Assembly: GCA_963573305.1 (NCBI GenBank)
Contig: OY754330.1
Coordinates: 17,952,596 to 18,016,595 of the forward strand
DNA length: 64,000 nucleotides
From: Pyrrhosoma nymphula
Lineage: Eukaryota > Arthropoda > Insecta > Odonata > Coenagrionidae
Reading direction: 5' to 3'
Every line of letters starts with the position of its first letter. The first letter of the stretch is position 1. The notes beneath the pieces are model-generated. The model did not search any database. It had not been told where the DNA came from and worked only from the letters and a program-made list of their open reading frames with translations. Shown here in pieces: positions 1-9,957 of this stretch. A program made the position numbers and the translations under genes.

Positions 1-823
1 GAGTTTTGGCTCTTATGAGAGCAGAAAAGCCTATTGCTTTTATCCCTCCTAGAGTTAGTGGGTACATTTTCCAGCGCCGAAAAACTCGCCAAACCTTCCG
101 TATGCTTTCTATATGTCGTCGGCTCCTTTTATCGCAGGTGGCCGTAAACTAAATCCCTACCGTAGTGGCTGGCGTCATTCACGTACTCTTAGGACCGGGG
201 AGTTCTACCGGAAAGGAATGTGGCAATGTGACTACCAGGCGGATAGCAGAAGTTACGAACAGAAAATAGAAAATAGCAAGTTGGAAGTGACGAATGGCAA
301 ACTATGTTGAAAGAAATATATAAAAAGGATAGTTGAAGAAGTGGTGAGGATAACAATTGGAACGAAACCCTCATCTTCTCGGGAAACACACGCTACTACC
401 CCAAAGGGTAAGTAAAGAAAACATTGTCAAATGTTGAAAAACTTCACATAGAAAACTGCCAATATATGCCTTCAATGCAATTAGAAGTTTGTGGAAACTG
501 TGCTGAATAAATTACTATATGTGTAAGTTGTGCAAAAAAGTGATCTTTCATGTTTCCAAATATATACATATATGTATATATGTCTGTGTATGGATGCGAT
601 TTTTATGCATATTTTATATTTGAAAAAGGTTATGAAAAATTAATATTTATTATGCACAAAATTCAGCCAGGTGTCTTTATTGTCAAAATGTTATGCTTGA
701 GAATAGCCTAATATGAGGATTGTTGAAGAGGATCAACTGAAATAATTTTAATTTTAAACAATTATTTAGTAAAAATAATTTTATTGCTAATAATGTGAAG
801 ATAAGGTCTTCTTAATAAAGGAC
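1..823. other. AT-rich intergenic DNA, nothing recognised
   Basis: I see no gene, RNA or named repeat here. Both strands carry only short reading frames (under 70 codons) with no family motif. The sequence is AT-rich, with a short ATATAT-rich stretch near 560-580. Confidence 0.5.
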
Positions 824-1034
824 CGGGAGAAAGAAGGGCAACGGCCAGCCACGATGGAAACACCGGTTCCCGATCAGTCACCGAAGTTAAGCATCGTTGG
901 GCTCGGCTCGAGTTTAGAGGGGTGATCCGCACCGATTCGTCCGAGTGCTGTTGCCCCTGGCAGACAGTAAGTGCGAAACGACCTTAGCCGTCGAAGCACG
1001 TAAAACAAAAATGCTACTACTACGGGAGAAAGAA
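824..1034 (+). mobile_element. 5S-rRNA-derived SINE (SINE3-type) with 12-bp target-site duplication
   Basis: The body (836-1022, about 187 bp) begins with a recognisable 5S rRNA segment: a CACCGGTTCCCGATCAGTCA stretch, then CCGAAGTTAAGCATCGTTGG (the internal box A region), then a degenerate box C around GAGGGGTGATCCGC. The second half is not 5S-like and ends in an A-rich stretch and CTACTACTA. The 12-mer CGGGAGAAAGAA occurs at 824-835 and again at 1023-1034, exactly bracketing the body, which is the mark of LINE-driven retrotransposition. A second copy on the other strand (9540-9756) has the same body and its own different 12-bp duplication. By family knowledge it would be transcribed by RNA polymerase III from the internal 5S promoter and mobilised by an unidentified LINE. 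It is not a functional 5S gene because the 3' half of 5S is missing. Confidence 0.9.
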
Positions 1035-2531
1035 TAAGCTAATTGATGCTGAAAAACTTTATGGGTCAAAATGATAGCTGCCCGTCCTTGTAGTGAGTGT
1101 GAAACTCCCGTCCTCCTTGTGTCAATTGAAACAATCAGACTATTGTTTGATCAGATCGGAGGAGTAGTTATAAGTGTAAAATAAGTTTCAATATCCGCAT
1201 TGATAACCGAAAGAAAGAGATTAGATGAGAGGCAATCAGCCTTGATATTCCGCAAAAATATGCTTATGTTTGCTAACAATCACTACTAATTTTATCATTC
1301 TCAACAGTTGAACAAGGGATAATCTAAAAATAAGTCAAAATAAAGATCTTTAGAATTATTTTACCCAGCTAATGGAAATCCACTAGCACATTTCTGTTTA
1401 ATAATGGGTTTTGCAGCACCATTAAAGAGGGCAAATATAGTTTCTTGTGAATTTGAAATACTATTGGCAGTATTCATGTAATTCACAGCCATCTGCTATT
1501 TTTCACTTCAAAACATCAATTAAAAGTAAAAATTGTTTGCACTTACATTTCTTAAATTAAATATGCATTTAATAATGATAAATATTATTAAAAAGTACAG
1601 AGTCCAGGTCGTTTGAATATCCTGTTTCTATGCTTCATACATTTTTTAAATTCTGAGAAACTTGTTATAAATAATTGGGGATGAGCGTGTCTCGATATTT
1701 CCACGTTTTTTATTTTCCATTGTCTTATGTTGGAGCTCAGAATTTTGAGTTTAAATTCCGCAATTTTCAGTGAATTTAAGATCATTTTCACCGTAATGTA
1801 ATGAAACACAAAAAGTAAAAACGGTTATTCAGTTGATGGTATTAACGTACCCTATAAAAAATTACCTAACTCAAAACTCTCCCCTTACCAACCCAAGTTC
1901 TATAAATAGCATTCGTACCACCACCAACCATCAAATGTAAAATGAGTCCAAGGGAAAATCTGGCGAGAGAGGAAGCGATCCCATTTCATCCGAATCCAAG
2001 ACGGCGAATGGAAACGTAGACACAGCTCTAATTAAGATAACAACCTATTTATAATCTTCGCAGACTTGCGCGTGATACATTTTTTTTTAAATTCGATTCT
2101 CCTGTGAGAGCAAGTCTGTGTAGCATTTTTCTGGGAGCGCATTCTCTTCCTTTTTGTCCGTTCAATTTTTTTTAACTTTCTTTATTTTATGATTTTTTTT
2201 TAAATTTCAATTTCTCGCCGCCTTACTTGAGACACGACTGAGAGACTCAAGCGGAAACGGATAAGGAGTGAAGAGCGAACACCGTCCCCTTCAACCCCTT
2301 ACCGCCCAGCCCTAAACCCTCCCGCCCCCCTCCAATATTCCTCCCCTTCCCCTCACCCTTCCTACCCCATAAGCACACCGCCACGCGCAATCTGCAACGA
2401 ACTGCATTCTTTCGCCCACTCCTCGCCCTTCCAACCAACGCAACCTTCCTTGGAGAAAAATAAACGTGTTAAAGGGAAAGATAATGTGGCGAGGAAGAGT
2501 AGGAGTGAGCTGGAAGCCATTCTTTAGATTT
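1035..2531. other. Non-coding AT-rich DNA with a C-rich tract
   Basis: Nothing recognised. A pyrimidine/C-rich stretch at about 2280-2400 produces a spurious minus-strand reading frame (2247-2438) whose composition (Gly/Arg-rich) is explained by base bias alone. Confidence 0.45.
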
Positions 2532-3357
2532 TTAGGAAGCTTGAGTGAAATATTTCCCTAGTCATACTAGAGACCATATTCAAATTATATTTTTTTAATT
2601 TCAGAGTCTATTATAAGTATTAAGTAAATATTTTAACATAATCGGCGCAAAAATATAAGGATACATGGAAAAATTCTCAGTAATTAAATTAATATGTCTA
2701 CATCAGTCTCTAATTTGACTCATTTTTCCAAGCCGTACGGTGAAAACGCCTTGACAACAGGTTTATTTTTAGCGATTCCGTAAAAATTACTGCGGGGAGT
2801 AATTGACTAATTTTTTATAAATATGCAATTAAGAAAACATGTAAACTGGTCACCATTAGTGATTTTGAATAAATGCTCAGTCATTGCGATTGTACAAATG
2901 ACGTGGTACGCAGTCACGCTCACGGGTGCTAAGATGCACACCAAAGACGGTGAAATTCGCGATGAAAAATGTCATTAGAATTGAGCAGGATTCGAACCCG
3001 GATCTCCCCATTGCCGGTCAGGTATGTTAGCTAACTACACACCTGACCGGCAATTGGGAGATCCGGGTTCGAATCCTGCTCAAGTCTAATGATATTTTCA
3101 TGACGAAGTACACCCTCTTTGGTGAACGTTTTTTAAGAAGTGTAGGTGTTAAAAATTCCTTAGTTTTTCAATATCCTCACTCTGGAGCGCTTAGTCAAAC
3201 TTTTCCCATGTACAACGGAATATATGTTTATGCAAATTCCTCAAAAATAAGTTCGGCAAGGGGTTTATTATTTGATATAGTTGAAAGGTTTTTATTTAAA
3301 ATGAGGTCCACTTCATGCACTTCTAGGTGAAGTGAAATGTCGCTGAAACTATCTTAA
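2532..3357 (-). mobile_element. TTAA-flanked MITE, family A, copy 1 (nested insertion inside)
   Basis: Family A is defined here by ends GGTAGTTTGAGCGA and TCGCTCAAACYACCTTAA, an internal TCATTTTTTCCCGCCGTACGG block and a CTCCCTCTGGAGCGC block. This copy is diverged (the start reads TTTAGGAAGCTTGAGTGA) but keeps the order of all blocks and ends in CTGAAACTATCTTAA. It has no coding capacity, so it must be moved by a transposase from elsewhere. TTAA target choice suggests piggyBac-like or another TTAA-specific transposase. About 260 bp of foreign sequence, including a tRNA-like palindrome, interrupts it between about 2866 and 3129. Confidence 0.75.
2939..3124. repeat. Palindrome with tRNA-like B-box in both arms
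   Basis: Arms 2939-3023 and 3041-3124 are inverted copies of about 85 bp around a 17-nt loop. Each arm contains GGTTCGAATCC, the Pol III B box / T-arm of a tRNA, preceded by GGGAGATCC. The inner stem GCCGGTCAGGT pairs with ACCTGACCGGC. The plus-strand right arm reads like the 3' half of a tRNA or tRNA-derived SINE head. It is inserted within MITE A copy 1. It may be two SINE heads in inverted orientation or a foldback made from one; I cannot tell which. Confidence 0.7.
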
Positions 3358-3756
3358 AGAAACACCGCCACGTGAGGAACTCGCGGAGCCCTCGCCGCGA
3401 AACAAAAAGAGAGGCAACACAACCCTGATAACACACACTCTGATAGACTCACTCAATCCTCTCTCACAAAGGCATACTTACTCTAGCGATGCGATACATC
3501 TATTCAACTTTTTGCCGCTGTTTTTATTTAGTTGCATACCGATTGTGAGCTGGAAAATGGAGATCTAATAAATATCAACATTTTGCCATTCATTGAAACC
3601 TAAATGAATACAATTACATAAAATTCCTAGAAAACGGAAGAGTTCCCGGTGCATAATTTTGTTTTTATGAAAGGCTACTAACAGTAAATGAGCATTAATT
3701 AAAATTAAATTAAAACACCCATCTTCAGACAGTATTTATAAAACCCTAAATAATGT
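3358..3756. other. No feature recognised
   Basis: AT-rich spacer between MITE A copy 1 and the first hammerhead-like palindrome. No motif seen. Confidence 0.4.
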
Positions 3757-3940
3757 CATTTGTATCGTAAATGAAAAGGAAACTTAGTTATATTCCACCA
3801 ATTTATTTCCAGGTACTACTAGTTTCGACGCAGCGGCGTCATCTTCAGATACCTTGACGCCGCTGCGTCGAAACTAGTAGTACCTGAAAATAAATTGGTG
3901 GAATATAACAAAGTTTTCCTTTTCATTTACGATACAAATG
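3757..3940 (-). repeat. Foldback (family F) with hammerhead-like core
   Basis: Two arms of about 85 bp (3757-3841 and 3855-3940) are inverted copies around a 13-nt loop. On the minus strand the loop region reads CTGAAGA (3848-3842) followed by the stem GACGC/GCGTC and then GAAAC, the order of the hammerhead ribozyme core. The canonical GUC cleavage triplet is replaced by GTA here. The same repeat body (CCACCAATTTATTT...GGTAC) recurs at 7511-7633 and 62384-62475. I infer a retroelement-derived foldback; activity is unlikely in this copy. Confidence 0.7.
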
Positions 3941-4380
3941 AACTTCCACAAGTTTGAGCCTGAGATGATGGAGATAATGTCATTTGTATTATTTTTTGAG
4001 AGACTTATAACGACGCTATAATTTATTCCAGATGCATTCCCGCTCGTCCATAAATTATATTGGAATGTGTGGTGTAATATTAGATTTAAAATTGTTTCTA
4101 AAGGATTACTTTTAAACTAGAAGCATGAGCCTCAGGCGGAGCTCACAGTGAAATAAGGCAGGTTGCATCAAAACATGATTGCTTACACTTTTTTTAACAC
4201 TTCTTTAGAATTTACTTATTCAAATCTGGTGATATTTATAAGAATGAACGAGAGGGGTACATTCTGAGTCTCTTGCTTCGTGCAAATAAAATGATGTTTC
4301 GCCACTACGCCGGAACAATGATGTCTGTCACGTCATGAAATGCTTGGCGGCAAGTGCCAGATAACCGCTTTGGCTCTACA
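3941..4380. other. No feature recognised
   Basis: No gene, repeat end or RNA motif seen between the foldback and MITE A copy 2. Confidence 0.4.
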
Positions 4381-4560
4381 TTGAAGGTAGTTTCAGCGAA
4401 AAATCATCTCTCCTAAATTTTGACGAATTTGGCCTCAATTTAAAGAAACACTTTCATCTTTTCAATGTTCAATGTTCACAAAATATTAACCCGTTGCTAA
4501 ACTACTTTTAGAACATTTTGCCTTAAAATACAAGCCGATTTATATGGGATAGATCACGGC

Positions 4561-5152
4561 TAGTGCACGGCACGATTTTTCGAGCAATCGATTTTTAATC
4601 GAAATGAAAAGCTCGACTTTTCAACAAAAATCGAAATTTGAACCAAAAGATCGATTAATCGAAAATATCGAAGGTTTTTTTTTTTAATGCAGTTGGTACA
4701 AAAACATGTTTATTATTCATTCGAAAAACGCTCATAATACATATTTGAAAAGAATAAAAAATCCCTAAAATTGTACTTAGAATATATTCTTGAATTATTT
4801 GTAGTAAAAATTTACAAATGCACGCATATTAAAGTTTGGGGATCACCACTTGGAACCATTCGGCTTCACTAAAACTTTTAAGAAAGATCAACTGATTTGA
4901 GATGCTTTCTTGACGATCTAGGGCGTGCCTTTCCAATTTCACCGGCCTTAGAGAAAAGTCTTTCACATGGGACGAATGACGTTATCATACTCAGCACTCT
5001 GATCGCGAAACGGTACGAAATGGTCAAGATCGAAGTTGAAAAATCGAGTTTGGATCGAAACTCGTAGATCATGGCTCGATCTAGATTTCCTCGATCCTTG
5101 ACTATTAAAACTCGATTTTCGATTTTAATCGAAATCGATTTTTCCATCACTA
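4561..5152 (-). mobile_element. Non-autonomous hAT transposon with 8-bp target duplication
   Basis: The element starts TAGTG and ends CACTA, and the octamer ATCACGGC flanks it at 4553-4560 and 5153-5160, the 8-bp duplication typical of hAT. The minus strand (about 5040-4860) encodes the C-terminal dimerisation region: a segment reading SFVPCERLFSKAGEI, matching the well-known hAT pattern ATSVPSERLFSKAGxI, followed by a PRSSRKHLKSVD-like stretch. The DDE catalytic part is gone. The ends are rich in TCGATTTT repeats. It is nested in MITE A copy 2, so it is younger than that MITE. Confidence 0.92.
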
Positions 5153-5344
5153 ATCACGGCTGTGCGCTTCAGAAGGAGAATATTGAAAAATTAGGAATTC
5201 ATAACACCTACACTTCGGGAAAAAATAGCGGTGTGTAGTTTGTATGTTTTCTCAACTATTTATTAAAATTATTCCATTACTCACCGAAATAATGTTTACA
5301 GAATCACAAAAAACCTGCTTTTGTGAAGGATTTTCAGCCGTAAG

Positions 5345-5381
5345 GACCTGAAGATGACGTTAAGTGGAAACAATGGTCGTC
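5345..5381 (+). ncRNA. Hammerhead-like motif inside MITE A copy 2
   Basis: GAC then CTGAAGA (5348-5354), a stem-loop GACG..., GAAAC (5367-5371), AATG, GTC (5376-5378), GTC (5379-5381). The outer GAC/GTC can form a short stem I and GTC is the expected cleavage triplet. One extra T follows CTGAAGA relative to the canonical core, and stem II is weak. Treated as a degenerate motif. Confidence 0.4.
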
Positions 5382-5679
5382 AAATTTAAAATCTAATGTG
5401 AAAACAAAGTTTTTATCTTTTTATTCAAAATGTTTAGCAAATTCCACAAAGTACCGCCTTAAACCACCAACTTAAGTCGTGAGGCGTTAAAAAATGAGTC
5501 ACGTTAGAGACTTATGTAGCTTTATTTATTTATTTACTGAGAAATATATAGCTATATACTTTCTCAATCATTACTACAATATTTATTTCATACTTCTTAC
5601 AGACGCTGAAATAAAAAAATTAAATTTTAATATGGTCTCCATTATGACTAGGGAACAAATCTCGCTGAAACTACCTTAA

Positions 5680-7510
5680 ACGCCAACATCCATGAATATT
5701 TCCTCATCCAAGTCCTTCCTCGCACTGCACTCGACCTTCATGCATGTCGACATCAAGGGGAGCGACATATGTGTCACAATAACCGCCGCCTCGCGACATT
5801 GTCGCGAAACTCTCCCTCTGGTACACAGACGAGCAGAATGCTGCCCCCCGGGAGTGAGTGAGCTCCCTGTGCGTGACGGGTGAATATTTTCGTTTTTCCC
5901 GGCCGGTTCTCGCTCCGTTGGCCTCGGTCAGTCGGTTCAGACAGGGCTGCCCGGATGTCCGTACCTCCCTCCGGGTCCTTACTGCGTCGAGAACCGTCAT
6001 CGCCGCCGCTGCATCTGCCTCTCTCAACTTCAGCCGAACAATCGCAAACGACCTCACGGCCGGCAGGAGGTGCTTCCGTGGTTACACTTCCGTCTCGGCC
6101 ACGCCACCACACGACAACAAAAGAGTACTACGTATTTATTTTTATTTCGTGGCAAGGTAGGGAGAGGGGTTAAAAGTGTAGCCATTTTTGAAGGAGAATG
6201 GGGAAAAGACATTGGCATTTATTGGCGTCGCATGCCGAGGACATGCCCTTTTTTTTAGTAGTTGCACTTTCGAAACAACCGAAAAAGAAGGAAGGAGTGG
6301 AAATTCCGAGTTGTATTTCCAAGCAAAGAGACTTATTTCTCCGCGAACGATCCGACAGAGAAATCTCTACGGGAGAGACTAACTTATGTCTGCGCCACGT
6401 AGTCGTGAGTGGAATTGAAAAGAGAACAAGACGCGAAAGAAAAAAGGACCATGACAATGAGGAGTTGAGAGCTTTTAAAGTTTCCCCCATCAAATTCCCC
6501 CAACAAGCCCAACCCTTCCCCCATCAAGAAGACACAGCCGCCTAGCGAAGGGGGGTAAAGAGAGAGAGAGCACTTGATACCACCGCCTTTTCGACCTCCG
6601 GAATAAGACTTCGACGACACGGTGAGGAGGGATTTAAAGGCGATGATGACATTCCACGATCGTCGTTTATTTTCCACAAAAGAGAGCATCGCCGATTGCA
6701 AGAAGGGAACACGGCAAGGGGATTTAAAAAGTTTTCCTCCGCCTCTTCCTATCTGCCAACCATTGAACTCCTTTCCACAACCCATTTTTTTGTGGTGGAT
6801 GTCTCTTGGCGGTGGGGAAGAGTATATCAGGATGAAAAGTATTAAGTAGCTCGCCCTTGACGTTGCACTTCAACTTCTCTCTCGCTGCCAACACTCCGCA
6901 AAGCAGCCAACCGACCCCATCCCGCCAAGGGTGTTGCCCCGAACGCACCTATTTAAAAGACCGCGCGATCCCCCATCCTTTTCCCGCCGCGTCTCAATTA
7001 CTTCGCCATGATGTATTTTCCGAATCTCGGCGCGCCATGTTAGGAAAAGAGGAGATTAATGGTCGGAGAACTGCTCTCGATTGAGAGCGGGAAAAGACGT
7101 CCATCAAAAGACGTCAATCCTCTTAGTGAGAGGCTTGCCTCCCTCTTTAAGGGGGGGAGGGGCGACGATGGGGGGAGGAATATGAGGTTGTCTTCGGAAA
7201 GGAGCTTTAGAGAAATACTGCACACGCGAGGGCACCGATGATAATGGATCACCCAAAAAAAATATTGCCTGACAAAATAAACGGATATTACGCTTCAGGA
7301 AGTAAATTTCAGGATAAAGAAACATTAAGTAGCTTTTTAAATGGAGGGGATACGCAACCCACGCCGGGATAGATTTTATTTTTATACTCGAAACATTTTT
7401 TCTTCTTCAGACAGAAATACAAAAAAATATTGCTCTTAAAATACCAAACATAATTCAAATGCATCATGTGGTGATGATTCCTATCCTGTAAATAATAATA
7501 AATCCGAGAA
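5680..7510. other. GC-rich, CpG-dense unique segment without a defensible gene
   Basis: From about 5,750 to 7,250 the base composition is clearly higher in GC than the surroundings, with many CG dinucleotides (for example 5,870-6,110). Overlapping reading frames of 60-133 codons occur on both strands in several frames, which is what stop-poor GC-rich DNA gives by chance; none shows a family motif. It could be a promoter/first-exon region or a CpG-rich unique segment of a host gene. No splice-supported exon can be claimed. Confidence 0.35.
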
Positions 7511-7633
7511 CACAAATGAAAAAGTAACTTGGGATTCCTTCCACAGATTTATTTTCCTGGTACGACATGTTTCAACACAGCGATGTCATCATCAGGTACC
7601 TTTACTTTAACCAAGTTACTTTTTTCATTTGTG
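7511..7633 (-). repeat. Foldback (family F) with complete hammerhead-like core
   Basis: Outer arms 7511-7532 (CACAAATGAAAAAGTAACTT) and 7611-7633 pair. Between them the minus strand reads GGTAC, CTGATGA (7595-7589), a 5-bp stem, GAAAC, AT, GTC, GTACC (7563-7559). GGTAC/GTACC forms stem I, GTC is the cleavage triplet and stem III would be a minimal AC/GT pair, the architecture described for Penelope-like retroelement hammerheads. One unpaired T follows CTGATGA. The body matches 3757-3940 and 62384-62475. Confidence 0.65.
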
Positions 7634-8790
7634 AAATTCAACATCCACATAGTTGAGCTCGAAACCATGGAACGTAATAAATCCAAGAATATTTTTAGCA
7701 TCCCAAGGAATGAATTTTTAAGCACCAAACAATGAGGAGGAACTTAACTGCCCCTAAGTTATTCCAAATATTTTCAAGAAATATAGAATAATAATGCAAT
7801 CCACGTATGAATGCAATGCATTATGATGGGTCCATTTCGTATTTTTCACAAAAGATGATAGGTTTTTTTTCCCTTTTCCTTCTGTTACTGAAAATGTACT
7901 GTAAATTTGCTGTAAATATCATCAAGATATTATGAGAGACTAATAATGTGTCTTTCTTTTTTCTATATAATTGATTGCAATAAAATTATGCCCGGTTATC
8001 CTTAGAGGCACTTAACCTCATTGTTTTTAGTCGGAAACTATAAATGCTATGTGACAACTGAGCAGATTATTTCAATAAACTGAAAAACCTTTGAAGAATT
8101 TCGATTTAAGAAAAACAATTCAGTACAAATATTTTTCAATATATATCTCCAATGCCGGCATTTATAAAGAAATCACTGTACTATGTACTTCCGCTAATAT
8201 TGACAACGAAAATAAAAATAAAAAAATAAAAAATAAACGAGAAAATTAAAATAAATCAAATCTCGGTAAATTTATAAAAATTTAACGAGACACTAAAAGA
8301 AAGAAATTTTGTTTTTAGCCTCATTTATTTTTAACCCAGGCCGTAATGATTACGGCTTACCCTAAAATGCAGCACTCAGCCCCGATGTTGACAGCCAGCC
8401 TTGTGGTGAATCGTCCGGAACAAAATTGTTGTAGATATCTCCAATTTGTGAATCCGGAACCTGAAATGTTTCTTCCAGTATACCTGACTCTCAGACTTTT
8501 TATCTTTTAGCGACGACCACTTTTTTGGAATGGCTAAATATTTTATTATTTTTCAGGTCTTTTAGAAAATTAAACCTAGGAAAATGGCTTTTGAAGAACA
8601 TAATTTTTTGGCGATTTTTATCTGGCTAACTCTTGATTACTCAAATGTAAATACTGTAAACATTAAGTGTCCAATCAATAAAAGCCATTTCACGGGTCCA
8701 TGGAACTGTGAGATTGATATAAAATAAAAAGTGAACCAGCTAAAAAAATGAATAGCTTAACTTGTTCTAAACAAAATTATAGCAATAAAC
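7634..8790. other. AT-rich DNA, nothing recognised
   Basis: No reading frame of note, no repeat end and no RNA motif seen. Confidence 0.45.
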
Positions 8791-8983
8791 ATTGGCAAGA
8801 TATGGTTTCTGACGAAGGTTTTCGCGGCGTTCAGGTTTGCAGTCGGGCAGGTTTCCGGGATTCGTCCGCGTTGTCATCTTTGGTGGCGACGTTTTACCTA
8901 CAGCACAGTAGGTAAAACGCCGCCACCAGAGATGACAACAGGGACGAATCCTGGAAACCTGCCTAACTGTATTGGCAAGATAT
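8791..8983. mobile_element. Foldback insertion with 13-bp target-site duplication
   Basis: ATTGGCAAGATAT occurs at 8791-8803 and 8971-8983 and brackets a 167-bp insert (8804-8970). The insert contains inverted arms (about 8847-8901 and 8908-8963) whose ends read GCAGGTTTCC and GGAAACCTGC, with GTTTTACCTAC / GTAGGTAAAAC at the loop. The long duplication points to target-primed insertion of a retroelement rather than a cut-and-paste transposon. The arms include ATGACAAC and GAATCCTGGAAAC blocks reminiscent of the hammerhead-like repeats but without a full core. Confidence 0.75.
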
Positions 8984-9185
8984 ATTTGATGAAAAATTAT
9001 AGGTGGTTGAACATTTTTTTGCTAGCTTGTATTAATATGTATCAGTCTCTTTTATATGTTATAGAATTCAAACCATAATTGAAACTGATTAGTAACGAAG
9101 ATGAACAAAACTACGAAACGAAGTGCGGAAAGGATTATGGATTATTGTCTAATATTCTTTCACTGTTTGGCCATGAGCCGCTATA

Positions 9186-9955
9186 CGAGGTGTGATAAAA
9201 AATATTGCGGCAATTTTCGTTTTACTTAAAGAATATTTATTTATTAATCAATATCAAGTGTGTTCAATTCAAAGTAATCCTCCTTACACTACACTTGTGA
9301 CAGCCGTTTTTCCAATCTTGGAAGCACTTCTGGAACACACTTTTCGGTATAGAGCTCAGCTCCTTCTGCGATTCGGTTTATATCTCATCAATGGTGGCAA
9401 AATGTCATCCTTTCATGATTCTCTTCAGCCTCGGGAATAGAAAGAAGTCACAGGGGAAATGTCTGGCAAATACGGTGGCTAAGGCAAAATAACGCTTTGT
9501 TTTTAAACCAAAAAATCACGAATACGAAGTGAGGTGTGGGCGGGAGCATTAATAGTATTTTTTTTGTTTTTCGTGCTTCGACGGCTAAGGTCATTTCGTA
9601 CATACTGTCTGCCACGTGCAGACAGGGGAAAAAGCATTCGGACGAATCGGAGGATCACCCCTCCAAACTCGAGCCGAGCCCAACGATGCTTTACTTCGGT
9701 GACTGATCGGGAACCGGTGTTTCCATCGTGGTGGGCCGTTGCACGCGGGAGCATTATCGTGGCGCAATTTCCACGAGTTGTTTAGCCACAATTCTGGGCG
9801 TTTTCGTCAGATTGCTTCAAACAAATTGTGCATAATTTCCAGGTAGTAATTCTTATTGACCGTAAGACCATGTGGCAGGAACTCGGAATTATTGAAAATC
9901 GGAATTATGAAGCCCGCGAAATTTAAACATTCACGTTATTTTTTATCACACCTCG
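9186..9955 (-). mobile_element. Mariner transposon relic, interrupted by a 5S SINE
   Basis: Inverted ends CGAGGTGTGATAAAAAAT and its complement lie at 9186 and 9955, with TA duplications outside. The minus strand keeps pieces of mariner transposase: a PHGLTVNKNYYLEIMHNL stretch, RKRPELWLNNSWKLRHDNAP, then (after the inserted SINE) the continuation HTSLRIRDFLV, and a degraded DFFLFP-like region. The HDN aspartate is one of the catalytic residues. The N-terminal part is missing: without the SINE the copy is about 565 bp versus about 1.3 kb for a full mariner, and it has frame breaks. It cannot encode transposase. Confidence 0.92.
9540..9756 (-). mobile_element. 5S-rRNA-derived SINE nested in mariner
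   Basis: Same family as 824-1034, inverted. The 12-mer GCGGGAGCATTA lies at 9540-9551 and 9745-9756 around the body 9552-9744. The 5S-like part on the minus strand carries CACCGGTTCCCGATCAGTCA and GAAGTAAAGCATCGTTGGGC; the plus-strand left edge is T-rich, the complement of the A-rich 3' tail. The target duplication lies within the transposase codons after the HDNAPA motif, so the SINE arrived after the mariner. Confidence 0.93.
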
Positions 9956-9957
9956 TA

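Larger units (their letters stand above)
4381..5679 (+). mobile_element. TTAA-flanked MITE, family A, copy 2 (interrupted twice)
   Basis: The left end reads TTGAAGGTAGTTTCAGCGAA and the right end TCTCGCTGAAACTACCTTAA (TTAA at 5676-5679). Internal blocks typical of the family are present, including CATTATGACTAGGGAAC near the right end. A 592-bp hAT relic sits at 4561-5152, and a ribozyme-like segment of about 145 bp replaces the CCGTACGG block region at about 5343-5487. Removing both would bring it near the usual length of about 560 bp. Being a host for two later insertions, it is an old copy. Confidence 0.85.

Noticed and set aside
836..925. A functional 5S rRNA gene
   Set aside because: Only the first part of 5S is present, followed by unrelated body and tail, and target duplications flank it.
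5704..6160. Overlapping 97-117-codon frames on both strands as a gene
   Set aside because: Frames overlap on both strands in GC-rich DNA, have no domain, and none has consistent start or splice support.
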